NCBI GenBank assembly: GCA_021201795.1
Contig: JAJQEF010000017.1
Location: 1 to 64,000 of the forward strand
Direction of reading: 5' to 3'
Length of the DNA: 64,000 nt
Origin: Rikenellaceae bacterium
GTDB taxonomy: Bacteria > Bacteroidota > Bacteroidia > Bacteroidales > Rikenellaceae
Shown in pieces: positions 20,050 through 29,223 of this stretch; positions within the stretch are counted from its first letter, which is position 1; each line of letters begins with the position of its first letter. Position numbers and translations under genes: made by a program. Below the pieces are notes generated by a model. It was not told the DNA's origin. It saw only the letters and a list, made by a program, of their open reading frames with translations, and ran no database searches.

Positions 20050-21456
20050 ATGAATGAAAATTTCCTTGAACTGATTGATTGTCAGCCCCGAATTAAAGAA
20101 TTTAATTTCGTCGAACCTGTAAACTGGACGTTGAAATACGGCGAAGTATGGGCGGTAACGGGTAATAACGGTTCCGGTAAAACAATACTCTCTGGGATTA
20201 TAAACGGAAAATATCCGATAAAAACAGGCACGATAAATTACGACGTTTTATCGGAATCGGGTATGGCGCCATGGCAGGGAATTAAAACCATAACTTTCGA
20301 CAGCGTTTACGGACTGGCGGATTTCGGAAATTCATATTACCAACAACGTTGGCACAGCACGGGAAATGACGACATGCCCACCGTATACGAATTATTATTA
20401 AAAGAGAGGAGTAATCTCGATCCGGATATACTATCCATCTTCGGGATCGAAAATTTTTTTGACAAAAAAATAAATTTTCTGTCGAGCGGTGAACTAAGAA
20501 AATTCCTTCTGACCAAAGTTCTGATCGAAAATCCGAAACTACTGATAATCGACAATCCTTATATCGGTCTGGATATAGAGTCGAGAAAAGTATTGACAGA
20601 AGCTCTTCGGAATCTTATTTACGCAAATAAAACCCAGGTAATTTTCATTTTCTCTTCGAGTGATAATGCTCCGGATTTTGTAACCCATATACTTCCATTG
20701 GACAAAATGAAAATACTTCCATCCTTGACCTATTCTCAGTTTTTTACGCAAAAAAATTTAAATTTAAATATTGCGGAAAAAATCGAAACAGTTCACTCGC
20801 ATGAATCCATTATCGATATGAAAAATATATCTGTTAAATACGGATCGAAAGTTATTATAGATAATTTCAACTGGCAGATCTGCAAAGGGCAAAAATGGGC
20901 CCTCAAAGGAGGCAACGGCAAAGGAAAATCCACAATTCTGAGCCTTATAAATGCAGATCATCCGCAGGCATATTCCAATGAAATAAAAATTTTCGGAACT
21001 CGCCGAGGCCCCGGCCAAAGCATCTGGGACGTAAAAAAAAGGATCGGATACATATCCCCTGAAATGCACACATTTTACTACCAGAATATTCCTGCTATAG
21101 ATGTCGTATGTTCAGGATTATACGATACAATAGGAAATGTAAAACAATACAATAAAAAAGAAAAAACCAGATCGCGAAAGTGGTTTGAGAAATTGGAAAT
21201 CACGCATCTTAAGAATAGGTCTTTTACGAAGTTGTCGTCAGGAGAGCAACGCCTTGTACTGATCGCAAGGACATTCGTTAAAGAACCCGAACTTCTTATC
21301 CTCGACGAACCGCTGCACGGACTGGATACGGAAAATAAAATCAAAGTAAGAAAAGTAATCGAAGATTATACTTCGAACAGCGATGTAACTTTAATTTACG
21401 TATCCCATTATGAAAATGAATTCCCCGGAACTATAAATCACATAAAAACTTTATAG
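20050..21456 (+). CDS. Double ABC-ATPase (ModF/PhrA-like)
   Basis: A soluble 468-residue protein with two complete ABC domains and no membrane segment. Domain 1: Walker A GNNGSGKT near 38-45, signature LSSGELRKF near 144, Walker B LLIIDNP near 171. Domain 2: Walker A GGNGKGKST near 295-303, signature LSSGEQRLVL near 394, Walker B LLILDEP near 415 and switch VSHYENE near 453. The organisation and the degenerate first Walker B resemble the ModF/YlmA group of unknown function. There is no permease or binding-protein gene nearby, so transport is not implied. The start lies only 6 bases past the guaA terminator, so its promoter must overlap the hairpin. Confidence 0.88.
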   Translation: MNENFLELIDCQPRIKEFNFVEPVNWTLKYGEVWAVTGNNGSGKTILSGIINGKYPIKTGTINYDVLSESGMAPWQGIKTITFDSVYGLADFGNSYYQQRWHSTGNDDMPTVYELLLKERSNLDPDILSIFGIENFFDKKINFLSSGELRKFLLTKVLIENPKLLIIDNPYIGLDIESRKVLTEALRNLIYANKTQVIFIFSSSDNAPDFVTHILPLDKMKILPSLTYSQFFTQKNLNLNIAEKIETVHSHESIIDMKNISVKYGSKVIIDNFNWQICKGQKWALKGGNGKGKSTILSLINADHPQAYSNEIKIFGTRRGPGQSIWDVKKRIGYISPEMHTFYYQNIPAIDVVCSGLYDTIGNVKQYNKKEKTRSRKWFEKLEITHLKNRSFTKLSSGEQRLVLIARTFVKEPELLILDEPLHGLDTENKIKVRKVIEDYTSNSDVTLIYVSHYENEFPGTINHIKTL

Positions 21457-21457
21457 C

Positions 21458-22069
21458 TTAAAAATTATTCAGGAACTCGTATATAAATGCAGGATTGACC
21501 AGTATCGGAAATATCAAACCGTATAAGGCTCCATAAAAATGCGCCATATGATTTATATTTCCGCCTCCCTTTTTAGACATATACTGTGAATAGCCCAAAT
21601 ACAAAATTCCGAATATCAGCGCAGGTATAGGGATCACTCCGAAAAAATATATTTTGTTCCATGGGTAAAAGAATATAGATGTAAAAATTACAGCTGACAC
21701 CGCTCCCGACGCTCCGATAGATGTATAGTAAGGATTATTTTTATTTTTGATTACATCGTTTATCGAAGCTATAATCATCCCTCCGAAATATAGGAACAAA
21801 TAACAAAAAGCTCCGTTATTCACCATTCCCGCACGCTCTTTGATCTTCCACAGCTCTTCGACCAAACTGCCGAAAGAATAAAAAACAAGCATATTTATAA
21901 TCAAGTGCATATAATCCCCGTGTACGAATCCATGAGTTATAATTCTGTACCATTCTTTTTTATTCACTACCCTAAAAGGCTGCAACGACAGTTTATCGAA
22001 CAATTCCCGGTTATTGAAAGCAATAATCGAAATTATAGATGTTGCGACTATTATTATTATAGTTATCAT
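21458..22069 (-). CDS. Rhomboid family intramembrane serine protease
   Basis: A six-helix rhomboid of 203 residues that cleaves membrane proteins inside the bilayer. The catalytic dyad is complete: Ser121 in SIGASGAV and His177 in NHMAHFYG, and the oxyanion-stabilising HxxxN (H55, N59) in HLIINMLVFYSFG is present. No extra cytoplasmic domain. It overlaps the 3' end of holA by four bases and is probably the second gene of that operon. The natural substrate is unknown. Confidence 0.93.
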   Translation of the reverse strand: MITIIIIVATSIISIIAFNNRELFDKLSLQPFRVVNKKEWYRIITHGFVHGDYMHLIINMLVFYSFGSLVEELWKIKERAGMVNNGAFCYLFLYFGGMIIASINDVIKNKNNPYYTSIGASGAVSAVIFTSIFFYPWNKIYFFGVIPIPALIFGILYLGYSQYMSKKGGGNINHMAHFYGALYGLIFPILVNPAFIYEFLNNF

Positions 22070-23136
22070 AACATTATTTTAAGAATTAATTCTTTAAGCA
22101 GGTCACCATGTTCGGCAGAACCCTGATTCATGCCTTTTCCTTTGAGATCATACTCTCTCAATAAACCGAATATAATGAAAACCTTAGAGTTAGGATACAC
22201 CATAGAAGCGATCTTGTATTCTCTCAGAAAAAATGGATTCGGCAATTTTAATGATTTAGAAAGTTCCATATCGGTCGGAAGAGCTTTGCCTGTTTTCCTG
22301 GACATCCATTTTTCATAATTAAGAATAAATATTCTCTGAAAGTGCATAAAAAGCGAGGAAATTGTTACTACATAAGGATTATCCTTCGGATTACTTTTAA
22401 AATATTCCACAATCTTCAAGGCTTTAGGAAGATCCTTTTCAGATATGGCTTTTGTCAGTTCGAAATTATTATACTCCTTGCTTATGCCGATATATTTCTC
22501 TATTATATCGCTATTAATCAACCTTTTATCAACGGGTAATATTCCCGATAATTTTTCTAACTCATTGGCTATGCGTGAAAGATCAGTACCAAGATATTCG
22601 ACAATAAGAGCGGATGCATGCGGATCGAGTTTCACCTTTTTCTCATTACACACACTTTCAATCCATGGTCCCAATTCGTAATCACGCGGCACTATCGATT
22701 CGAAGACCGTCGCTGTTTTTACAGCGTTTTTATATAACGGGGTGCGTTTATCTACATTTTTTCCTTTATGACATATAACCAATATGGATGTACCTGATGG
22801 TTTTTCAAAATACGAAGACAGTAATTCTATTTTTTTAAGATGCTGGGCTTCTTTAACTATAATCACATTCCGATCCCCGGACATAGGAATCTGACGGCAA
22901 TAATTTACAACGGTTCCCGCATCGGCATCCTTCCCATAAACTATCATCTGGTTAAACGTACGTTCCTCTTCCTTCAGGATATTTTCTGTAAGCAGGTCGG
23001 TTAACCTGTCTATAAAAAAACTCTCCTCGCCCATCAGCAGATAAACAGGTGAAAAAACACCGGATAGTATATCTTTTCTCAAATTAGAATATGCAACCAG
23101 ACATTCTTTAAAACTTGGTTTTCCGCTTTTAGCCAT
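22066..23136 (-). CDS. holA: DNA polymerase III subunit delta
   Basis: Clamp-loader delta subunit (356 residues) that opens the beta clamp ring. Recognised from the N-terminal LLMGEESFFIDRLTDLL near 31-47, the GKDADAGTVVNYCRQIPMSGDRNVIIVKEAQ region near 69-99 (named in part), the GKNVDKR segment near 125-131 and the helical domain with LGTDLSRIANELEKL near 190-204. Low conservation is normal for HolA. A TAACTTTG element lies about 25 bases upstream. Confidence 0.92.
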   Translation of the reverse strand: MAKSGKPSFKECLVAYSNLRKDILSGVFSPVYLLMGEESFFIDRLTDLLTENILKEEERTFNQMIVYGKDADAGTVVNYCRQIPMSGDRNVIIVKEAQHLKKIELLSSYFEKPSGTSILVICHKGKNVDKRTPLYKNAVKTATVFESIVPRDYELGPWIESVCNEKKVKLDPHASALIVEYLGTDLSRIANELEKLSGILPVDKRLINSDIIEKYIGISKEYNNFELTKAISEKDLPKALKIVEYFKSNPKDNPYVVTISSLFMHFQRIFILNYEKWMSRKTGKALPTDMELSKSLKLPNPFFLREYKIASMVYPNSKVFIIFGLLREYDLKGKGMNQGSAEHGDLLKELILKIML

Positions 23137-23158
23137 CTATTTCATAAATTTTAGATTT

Positions 23159-23166
23159 CAAAGTTA
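23159..23166 (-). promoter_or_regulatory. Candidate -7 element of holA-rhomboid
   Basis: TAACTTTG on the minus strand matches TAnnTTTG exactly, about 22 bases before the holA ATG; the -33 element is weak (T-rich). Confidence 0.5.
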
Positions 23167-23209
23167 GCTGTTTTAATAATTTTTAAATAATTTTACCGTT
23201 ATTAAAAAT

Positions 23210-23923
23210 ATGAAAAAACTACTCCTGATCCTTATAGCATTCTCGCAAACGACTTTGTTCGCGAACAATATTTTTGACGACACAAAATTACTCGAAAATA
23301 TCAACGATAAAAATTCACAGTTTTATTACCCGCTTCTGATGAACCGTTACATGGCAGGCGACATGACCCTGGATGATAACGACTATTATCATTTATATTA
23401 TGGTTTCGCATACAACATCAATTACGAGCCCTACAAGACAGTTAATGACAACGATCTGATCTATCAAACCTTATCGACGGACAAACCGGAAAAATCCGAT
23501 TACGTCAAAGCCATAAATTTCCTCGAGAGTTCACTCAAACAGGAACCGTTCAACCTGGGAAGCCTTAATCTGCTTACTTTTTTCTATGAAGAAACAGGCG
23601 ACAATCAGAATGCCCTCAAAAATTCCCATAGACTCAATATGATTATAAGGACAATTATGTCTTCCGGGACCGGCAAAAAAGAGAAATCTCCTTTTCAGAT
23701 AATATATAAACAGCATGCAGAAGACATCCTTAACTTTTTAGAAATTCCATATAAACAGAAAATGGTCGTAAGCATATATTGCGATTACTATCAGTTTTAT
23801 AGAAAAACCAATGGCACAAAGGGATATTATTTCGACCAGCGAAGAATGAATAATAAGGAAAAGGAAATCGCTGTACCGAATCAAAACAGTGGATTCGAAA
23901 TCAACGGACTAAGAATCAAATAA
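23210..23923 (+). CDS. Secreted DUF4919 domain-containing protein
   Basis: A 237-residue exported protein with a signal peptide (cut probably after LFA, residue 18). The body, with YYPLLMNRYMAGDMTLDDNDYYHLYYGFAY near 39-68 (shown in part), is the N-terminal signature of DUF4919, a Bacteroidetes family with helical TPR-like architecture; EPFNLGSLNLLTFFYEETGDNQNALK near 112-137 looks like one TPR unit. No function is known. It stands alone between oppositely transcribed genes and has no recognisable promoter beyond AT-rich sequence. Confidence 0.82.
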   Translation: MKKLLLILIAFSQTTLFANNIFDDTKLLENINDKNSQFYYPLLMNRYMAGDMTLDDNDYYHLYYGFAYNINYEPYKTVNDNDLIYQTLSTDKPEKSDYVKAINFLESSLKQEPFNLGSLNLLTFFYEETGDNQNALKNSHRLNMIIRTIMSSGTGKKEKSPFQIIYKQHAEDILNFLEIPYKQKMVVSIYCDYYQFYRKTNGTKGYYFDQRRMNNKEKEIAVPNQNSGFEINGLRIK

Positions 23924-23924
23924 A

Positions 23925-24203
23925 TTATTTTACTATATATATTGTTTCGCGCTTCGATTTCATATAAAAATTCTCCCGGGCATATTTTTCCAGAAAAAAG
24001 TTGTCTTTAAGATTTTCCAGAATGATGCTGTCCTCGACTATTTTTTCCTGATAAAAGTTCTTTTGTTTTTCCAGTTCCTGTATCCGACCCCAGACCTGCC
24101 AGCTGTCGATAAGACTATTCTTATCCAGAAAAGTAATTAGGATAACAAAAATGACAATCGTTATTATGACGAGTTTGTTATTTTTTAACGGGTTCCAGAA
24201 CAT
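23925..24203 (-). CDS. Septum formation initiator (DivIC/FtsB family)
   Basis: A bitopic protein of 92 residues: a short cytoplasmic N-terminus, one membrane helix (about 12-26, VIITIVIFVILITFL), then a periplasmic coiled coil (about 38-70) ending in FLEKYARENFYMKSKRETIYIVK, the conserved FtsB/DivIC tail. It helps assemble the division machinery with FtsL/FtsQ partners. It is the last gene after thiL, a phosphoesterase and thiD (26-base gap to thiD). Confidence 0.9.
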   Translation of the reverse strand: MFWNPLKNNKLVIITIVIFVILITFLDKNSLIDSWQVWGRIQELEKQKNFYQEKIVEDSIILENLKDNFFLEKYARENFYMKSKRETIYIVK

Positions 24204-24229
24204 AAATCAGGTTTTGACAAAATTAGCGA

Positions 24230-25048
24230 TTATTCCCATAATTCAAAAAAATGGTGTACCGGTCCATGTCCGTTACCCAATTTAAACTCCGCTCCTTTTT
24301 CAATAGCCTTGTGGATATAATTTTCGGCCTTTTCAACCGCGGTTCCGGACCTATTTCCCTTTGCCATGAAAGAGGCTATTGCCGAAGATAGGGTGCAGCC
24401 TGTTCCATGAGTATTCGACGTATTTATTTTTTTATAACCGAATTTAGTCATACGGCCGTTTTTTTCAAACAGATAATCATAAACTTCTTTATTATCCTCT
24501 ATATGACCGGATTTTATCAGAACATTATTTACGCCGAATTCGTAAAAAATTTTTGACGCCTGAATATAATTTTGTTCCTTATTATCCTCAAACCGGACTG
24601 CTGTAATAAATTCCGTTTCCGGAATATTAGGAGTAATCAGATCAGACAAAGGAAAAAGTAATTCAATTATTTTCCGGATAGCTTCCTCGGATATTAATTT
24701 ATCTCCCGAAGTCGCGACCATTACGGGATCGAGTACTATATTCTTAATATCATATTTTAAAAGGACATCGGCTATCGTTTCCGCGCATTCCGGAGTCGGA
24801 ACCATACCTATCTTTACTGCATCCGCACCGATATCTGAAAAAACCGCCTCCAGTTGTTTTCTGACAATATCTTCCGGTACAACATGTATCCCGGAAACTC
24901 CTTCCGTATTTTGGCAAGTCACTGCAGTTATAACAGACATTGCATAGCATCCCAATGCAGAAGCCGTTTTAATATCGGCCTGTATTCCTGCACCTCCTCC
25001 CGAATCCGAACCGGCTATCGTTAAAAACCGGGAATATTCTTTTTTCAT
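24230..25048 (-). CDS. thiD: Bifunctional hydroxymethylpyrimidine kinase / phosphomethylpyrimidine kinase
   Basis: Phosphorylates HMP and then HMP-P to HMP-PP for thiamine synthesis. The 272-residue ribokinase-fold enzyme has AGSDSGGGAGIQADIKT at residues 12-28, VLDPVMVATSGDKL near 104-117 and the anion-hole/catalytic motif THGTGCTLSSAIA near 212-224. The ATG overlaps the phosphoesterase gene by four bases. With thiL in the same operon it links two thiamine steps; thiC, thiE and thiG are not in the window. Confidence 0.96.
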   Translation of the reverse strand: MKKEYSRFLTIAGSDSGGGAGIQADIKTASALGCYAMSVITAVTCQNTEGVSGIHVVPEDIVRKQLEAVFSDIGADAVKIGMVPTPECAETIADVLLKYDIKNIVLDPVMVATSGDKLISEEAIRKIIELLFPLSDLITPNIPETEFITAVRFEDNKEQNYIQASKIFYEFGVNNVLIKSGHIEDNKEVYDYLFEKNGRMTKFGYKKINTSNTHGTGCTLSSAIASFMAKGNRSGTAVEKAENYIHKAIEKGAEFKLGNGHGPVHHFFELWE

Positions 25049-26229
25049 TTCGTTCTTAATGTAATCACAGTCAGTTCAGAAGGCGTACCGAGACGGAACG
25101 GGAATAAAACATATCCTATACCTTCGTTGACATATATATACTGATCCTCGAACTGATACAGTCCTCCCCACAATTTATACCTGAGGCTCGCAGGAGATAT
25201 TCTTTTCCCGAATATATTGAATACCAATTGCATGGCATGGGTATGCCCTGATAGCGAGAGGTCTATATTGGTTTTATCCTGTACCTCTTCGATCCAATGG
25301 TTGGGATTATGGGTCAAAAGAATCTGGAAATCAGCACTATTTACCTTCTCCAAAGCCTTGTCCAGATCACCGTACTGCGGGAACGGTGGTTCGCCCCAAT
25401 TCTCTACACCGATGATTGCAATGGAATCACTTCCCCTGTGGATATAATCGGACTCATTGTTGAGCAGTATCCAGTTTATATCCTTAAAAAAAGTCTCGAG
25501 GTCTTCCCTGTTTTTCCTGTAATCTTCCGCATTCGCCCAACGGTAATAGTCACCGTAATCATGATTTCCCAAAATCGCATAAACACCGTCCGAAGCAGAA
25601 TACTTACCTAAAACTTCCTGAAACTTATAGGCTTCAGAAGTGCGGGTATGCACCAGATCACCGCTGAAAAGAACCAAATCGGGATGGAGTGAATTTATCG
25701 AATCGAGTATCTTTTGCAGTATTTTATCGTTCCTAAGATTGCCTACATGAGTATCGGAAAAATGTACCAGCCTATAGCCATCGAACTCCCGGGGAAGTTT
25801 TTCGCTATAAACCACCGATTCGGTAATTCTTAATTTGCTTTTACCTATGGTTGCACCGTACAGGCAGGATAATATCAATACCAACGCTAAAAATGCGCCG
25901 AATATATAGATGCCTTTTTTAGTTCTGCTTTTGCGTATAAACAAAGCTGGCAGGGTAAAGATCATGTAAACACATTTAGGAATGTACACCAATAAGTAAA
26001 TGAACATAAAGTCCTGATACATTTCCGGCGACACAAAGAATCCGTTAAAATATACACCTAAAAACATGTAAATCAACAAGAATATGAAAACGGCATCAAG
26101 GACCCAATGCGCAATCCAGGCAATCTTACTTTTGGTTATCTTTTTGATGAAATATTTGTAAAAATAGTAATCTACAAGGCCGTTGAAAAACAGCATGAAA
26201 ACTATATTGACTAACAATAATCTTCCCAT
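25045..26229 (-). CDS. Membrane-anchored metallophosphoesterase
   Basis: A 394-residue protein: four N-terminal membrane helices (about 1-20, 36-58, 72-98, 108-128) followed by a calcineurin-like domain with all five metal blocks, DTHVG near 160, GDLVH near 191, GNHDYGDY near 220, a His in THNP near 310 and GHTHAMQ near 333. Such YkuE-like proteins act at the membrane surface on phosphodiesters, some of them on lipid A precursors; the substrate here is not known. The position between thiL (10-base gap) and thiD (4-base overlap) is notable. Confidence 0.9.
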   Translation of the reverse strand: MGRLLLVNIVFMLFFNGLVDYYFYKYFIKKITKSKIAWIAHWVLDAVFIFLLIYMFLGVYFNGFFVSPEMYQDFMFIYLLVYIPKCVYMIFTLPALFIRKSRTKKGIYIFGAFLALVLILSCLYGATIGKSKLRITESVVYSEKLPREFDGYRLVHFSDTHVGNLRNDKILQKILDSINSLHPDLVLFSGDLVHTRTSEAYKFQEVLGKYSASDGVYAILGNHDYGDYYRWANAEDYRKNREDLETFFKDINWILLNNESDYIHRGSDSIAIIGVENWGEPPFPQYGDLDKALEKVNSADFQILLTHNPNHWIEEVQDKTNIDLSLSGHTHAMQLVFNIFGKRISPASLRYKLWGGLYQFEDQYIYVNEGIGYVLFPFRLGTPSELTVITLRTK

Positions 26230-26239
26230 TCTGAATCAA

Positions 26240-27241
26240 TTAAAAATGTCTGTAACCCATAAAATAATCCGGTACACAATCACCGTATAATTTCCACATT
26301 AATCCGTTATCCTTTTGAGCAATGCTTCCGATAACTGTAATTTCCCGCTTAAAAATTTGCAGGTATTCTTTATTAAGATCCTGAAAATCCTCTTTGAGCA
26401 CGGTAAAAAGCAGTTTATAATCCTCACCTCCGTTAACAGCCAGGTTATATTTATCCCAACCGTATTTTCCGGATATTTTTGTTAACGCAGATGACAAAGG
26501 TAATCTTTCCAAATCAATAATCGCACCTACATCGGAGGCATTAAGTATATGCCTGATGTCCGAACCTATTCCGTCCGATATATCCATCATTGAAGTAACG
26601 TATTTATTTTTACCCAACCATAACCCCTCGTTTACCAGAGGGTCCGGATCATTATGTGCATTTATCAGGTATTCTTCCATTGGATTATCACTCCAACGCT
26701 CTCTTTGTATCAATTTAAATCCGGCGGCAGAATCCCCCAGATAACCGTTGACACAGATCAAATCTCCCTGTCCCGCCCCATTTCTTCTTTTTAAATTTTC
26801 ATTATCTGCCGTTCCGAGTGCGGTCACACTGACAGTAATCTTATCTAAGGAACGGGTAGTATCTCCTCCAAGCAGAGGTACTGAAAATTTTTCAGATAAT
26901 TCATAATATCCCTCTATAAACTGCCTGCGCCATTCATCATTCACATCGTCCGGAAGGGAAAACGACAGGAAGGAAGATACAGGCGCCGCCCCCATAGAAG
27001 CAATGTCGCTCAAATTTACTGCAAGAGATTTTTTTCCCAATATGAAAGGAGCTATCTTATCTCTTAAGAAATGAACTTCTTCTACCAGCATGTCAGTCGT
27101 AACAACTAAAGATTTTTTACTATCTAAAGGAATTATGGCACAATCGTCCCCTATGCCTGTAGAGTCTTTGGCAATCAAACTATTAAATTTATTTTTTATA
27201 AAGTCTATTAGTTCAAATTCGCCGGCGAAAGATTTATTCAT
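26240..27241 (-). CDS. thiL: Thiamine-monophosphate kinase
   Basis: Phosphorylates thiamine monophosphate to the active diphosphate. The 333-residue protein belongs to the PurM/ThiL fold: GIGDDCAIIPLD near 24-35, TTDMLVEEVHF near 47-57, NLSDIASMGAAPVSSFLS near 74-91, GGDTTRSLDKITVSVTALG near 118-136 and MDISDGIGSDI near 217-227. First gene of the thiL-phosphoesterase-thiD-divIC operon; a TACTTTTG element lies about 25 bases upstream. No TPP riboswitch fits in the short leader. Confidence 0.96.
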   Translation of the reverse strand: MNKSFAGEFELIDFIKNKFNSLIAKDSTGIGDDCAIIPLDSKKSLVVTTDMLVEEVHFLRDKIAPFILGKKSLAVNLSDIASMGAAPVSSFLSFSLPDDVNDEWRRQFIEGYYELSEKFSVPLLGGDTTRSLDKITVSVTALGTADNENLKRRNGAGQGDLICVNGYLGDSAAGFKLIQRERWSDNPMEEYLINAHNDPDPLVNEGLWLGKNKYVTSMMDISDGIGSDIRHILNASDVGAIIDLERLPLSSALTKISGKYGWDKYNLAVNGGEDYKLLFTVLKEDFQDLNKEYLQIFKREITVIGSIAQKDNGLMWKLYGDCVPDYFMGYRHF

Positions 27242-27265
27242 GTAATATTTTAAACTATTTTAACA

Positions 27266-27273
27266 CAAAAGTA
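27266..27273 (-). promoter_or_regulatory. Candidate -7 element of the thiL operon
   Basis: TACTTTTG on the minus strand, exact TAnnTTTG match; no clear -33 partner. The leader would be about 18 bases, too short for a riboswitch. Confidence 0.4.
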
Positions 27274-27295
27274 TATAAAATTCGGAATTGTGATG

Positions 27296-27303
27296 TATTT
27301 TTG
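27296..27303 (+). promoter_or_regulatory. Candidate -7 element of aroQ-pyk
   Basis: TATTTTTG, exact TAnnTTTG match, 18 bases before the aroQ ATG at 27322; -33 element not evident. It excludes the earlier in-frame TTG at 27301 as the start. Confidence 0.45.
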
Positions 27304-27321
27304 CAGCATATTAGAGAAGGT

Positions 27322-27738
27322 ATGAAAATTTTAATCATAAACGGACCGAATCTTAATCTTTTAGGTTCAAGGGAAAAGGCTATATACGGAGAACAAAAAT
27401 TCGAAGATTACCTTAATGAATTGAAAGATATATTCCCTGACGACACTCTCGACTATTACCAATCCAATGTCGAAGGAGAGATCATCAACAGGCTTCATGA
27501 GGCAAACGGCAGTTACCACGGAATTGTATTAAACGCAGGAGGATATACTCATACTTCCGTATCCATCGCTGATGCTGTAGGTGGAATACAGACAAAGGTC
27601 GTCGAAGTTCACATCTCATGCATTTTAGCCAGGGAAGAATTCAGGCACAAATCGTTGTTGGCTCCCAAATGTTCCGGATCGATCATGGGATTCGGACTGG
27701 ACTCTTACAGACTCGGTGTTTTAAGTTTCAAAAAATAA
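27322..27738 (+). CDS. aroQ: 3-dehydroquinate dehydratase, type II
   Basis: Third step of the shikimate pathway (3-dehydroquinate to 3-dehydroshikimate). 138 residues, the usual size of the dodecameric type II enzyme. GPNLNLLGSRE at residues 8-18 holds the catalytic Arg; IYG gives the Tyr; NAGGYTHTSVSIADA near 73-87 and VEVHISCILAREEFRHKS near 98-115 carry the remaining active-site residues, and GFGLDSYRLG closes the protein. The ATG at 27322 is chosen on homology and promoter position. pyk follows after 16 bases; aroE lies 5 kb away. Confidence 0.96.
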   Translation: MKILIINGPNLNLLGSREKAIYGEQKFEDYLNELKDIFPDDTLDYYQSNVEGEIINRLHEANGSYHGIVLNAGGYTHTSVSIADAVGGIQTKVVEVHISCILAREEFRHKSLLAPKCSGSIMGFGLDSYRLGVLSFKK

Positions 27739-27754
27739 CTTTTATCGTATATAT

Positions 27755-29198
27755 ATGTACAAAAAAAACAAAGATCGTTGCAACAATATCTGACTTACGT
27801 TGCGAGGTAGGATTTATTAAAGAACTGTTTGAAGCGGGAATGAACGTTGCCAGAATCAACTCTGCACACGTTACTACTGAAAGTGCGACTCAGGTCGTAA
27901 AAAATATCAGGGCGGTTTCCGACAGAATTGCTATCTTGATTGACACAAAAGGTCCTGAATTACGTATCACAGCGATGACCGAAGAATACCGGGACGGTAT
28001 TAAAGTCGAAGCGGAAGATATATTGAGAATCAAGGGTACTGCGACTAACGATCTATCTAATCTGGAAACTATTTATATCAATGATACTCACGTATATGAC
28101 GATGTATTCATTGGAGCGAATATTCTTGTAGATGACGGAGAAATAGAACTCGAAGTTATCGCCAAGAAAAATGAAACCCTTATATGCAGGGTACTTAACG
28201 GAGGTAGTATCAAAGGCAAAAAGAGCGTTAATATACCTAACGTGAAAATGAACCTGCCTTTCCTTACTGAAAAAGACAAACAATTTATCCGCTGGGCGAT
28301 AGATATGGACATCGATTTTATCGCACACTCTTTCGTGCGTAGAAAATCCGATGTACTCGAAGTTAAACAGATCCTTAAAGAAAGAGGAAGCCACATCAAG
28401 ATAATTTCTAAAATCGAGAATCAGGAAGGCGTAGATAATATCGATGAAATACTCGATGAGACCTACGGCGTGATGGTAGCCCGCGGGTATCTCGGTGTAG
28501 AAATTCCGGCTGAACACATTCCTATTACCCAAAGATGTATTGTAAATAAATGTATAGAAAGTAAAAAAACTGTTATCATTGCAACGCAAATGCTTCATTC
28601 GATGATAAAAAATCCGCGGCCTACACGTGCAGAAGTAAGCGATATATCGAATGCAATATACCAGAGAGTGGACGCAATCATGTTGAGCGGCGAGACAGCC
28701 AACGGAGATTATCCTATTGAAGCTATAACAACGATGGCAAGAATCGCTCGTGAAATCGAAAAAGATACATCTCCGATCATTGACATCAACATGGTCAGGA
28801 TCAACAACGAAATTACAGCCCAGTTAGCACGTTCAGCTGTCAAAGCATGTGTTAACTTACCTGTAAAAGCTATCGTTATCGATTCCATGACTGGCAGAAC
28901 GGGAAGGTATCTATCTGCATTCAGAGGACAAAGACCTGTTTATGCTGTTTGTTACAGACCTTATATAATGAGGGAGCTTGCCCTCTCTTACGGTGTGGAA
29001 GCTGTTTACCACAAACCTATAGTTAACCACGATACGTTTCCGTTGGGAGTACTACTGGATCTTAACGGAGAAAAACTTCTTGGGGTAAACGATTTGATCG
29101 TAGTCATAGGAGGCAGCTTCGGAGCTGCTAAAGGAGCGTCTTTTATGGAAATCGGAACTGTACAGAATATTACAAACAAAGCAATGGGTAATTCTTAG
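27755..29198 (+). CDS. pyk: Pyruvate kinase (start codon out of frame; Mg-ligand Asp reads Tyr)
   Basis: Glycolytic conversion of PEP and ADP to pyruvate and ATP. The body is a full-length pyruvate kinase (about 480 residues): TKIVATISDLR, NVARINSAH, IDTKGPELR, KIENQEGVDNIDEIL, ATQMLHSMIKNPRPTRAEVSD (in part), GRTGRYLSAFRG. Two anomalies stand out. The only ATG at the expected place (27755) is separated from the coding frame by a run of eight A (27761-27768); with seven A it would read MYKKTKIVATISD, the expected N-terminus. No ATG, GTG or TTG lies in frame nearby. Second, the invariant GDLG metal-binding motif reads GYLG (TAT at 28488-28490, residue about 245). Either sequencing error, slippage or decay. 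Confidence 0.85.
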
Positions 29199-29223
29199 AA
29201 GAAAGTTCAGTAATTATATAAAA

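Noticed and set aside
20050..21456. A molybdate transporter operon
   Set aside because: The double ATPase resembles ModF, but no modA or modB gene is present, so transport of molybdate is not claimed.
27242..27321. TPP riboswitch upstream of thiL
   Set aside because: The gap is only 80 bases with both promoters inside it and shows no thi-box sequence.
27618..27754. Upstream extension of the pyruvate kinase frame into aroQ
   Set aside because: The extension runs through the 3' end of aroQ in another frame and has no resemblance to any pyruvate kinase N-terminus, so the ATG at 27618 is not taken as the start.
28053..28598. 181-codon minus-strand frame inside pyruvate kinase
   Set aside because: Opposite-strand shadow of a conserved gene; composition follows the codons of the plus-strand frame.
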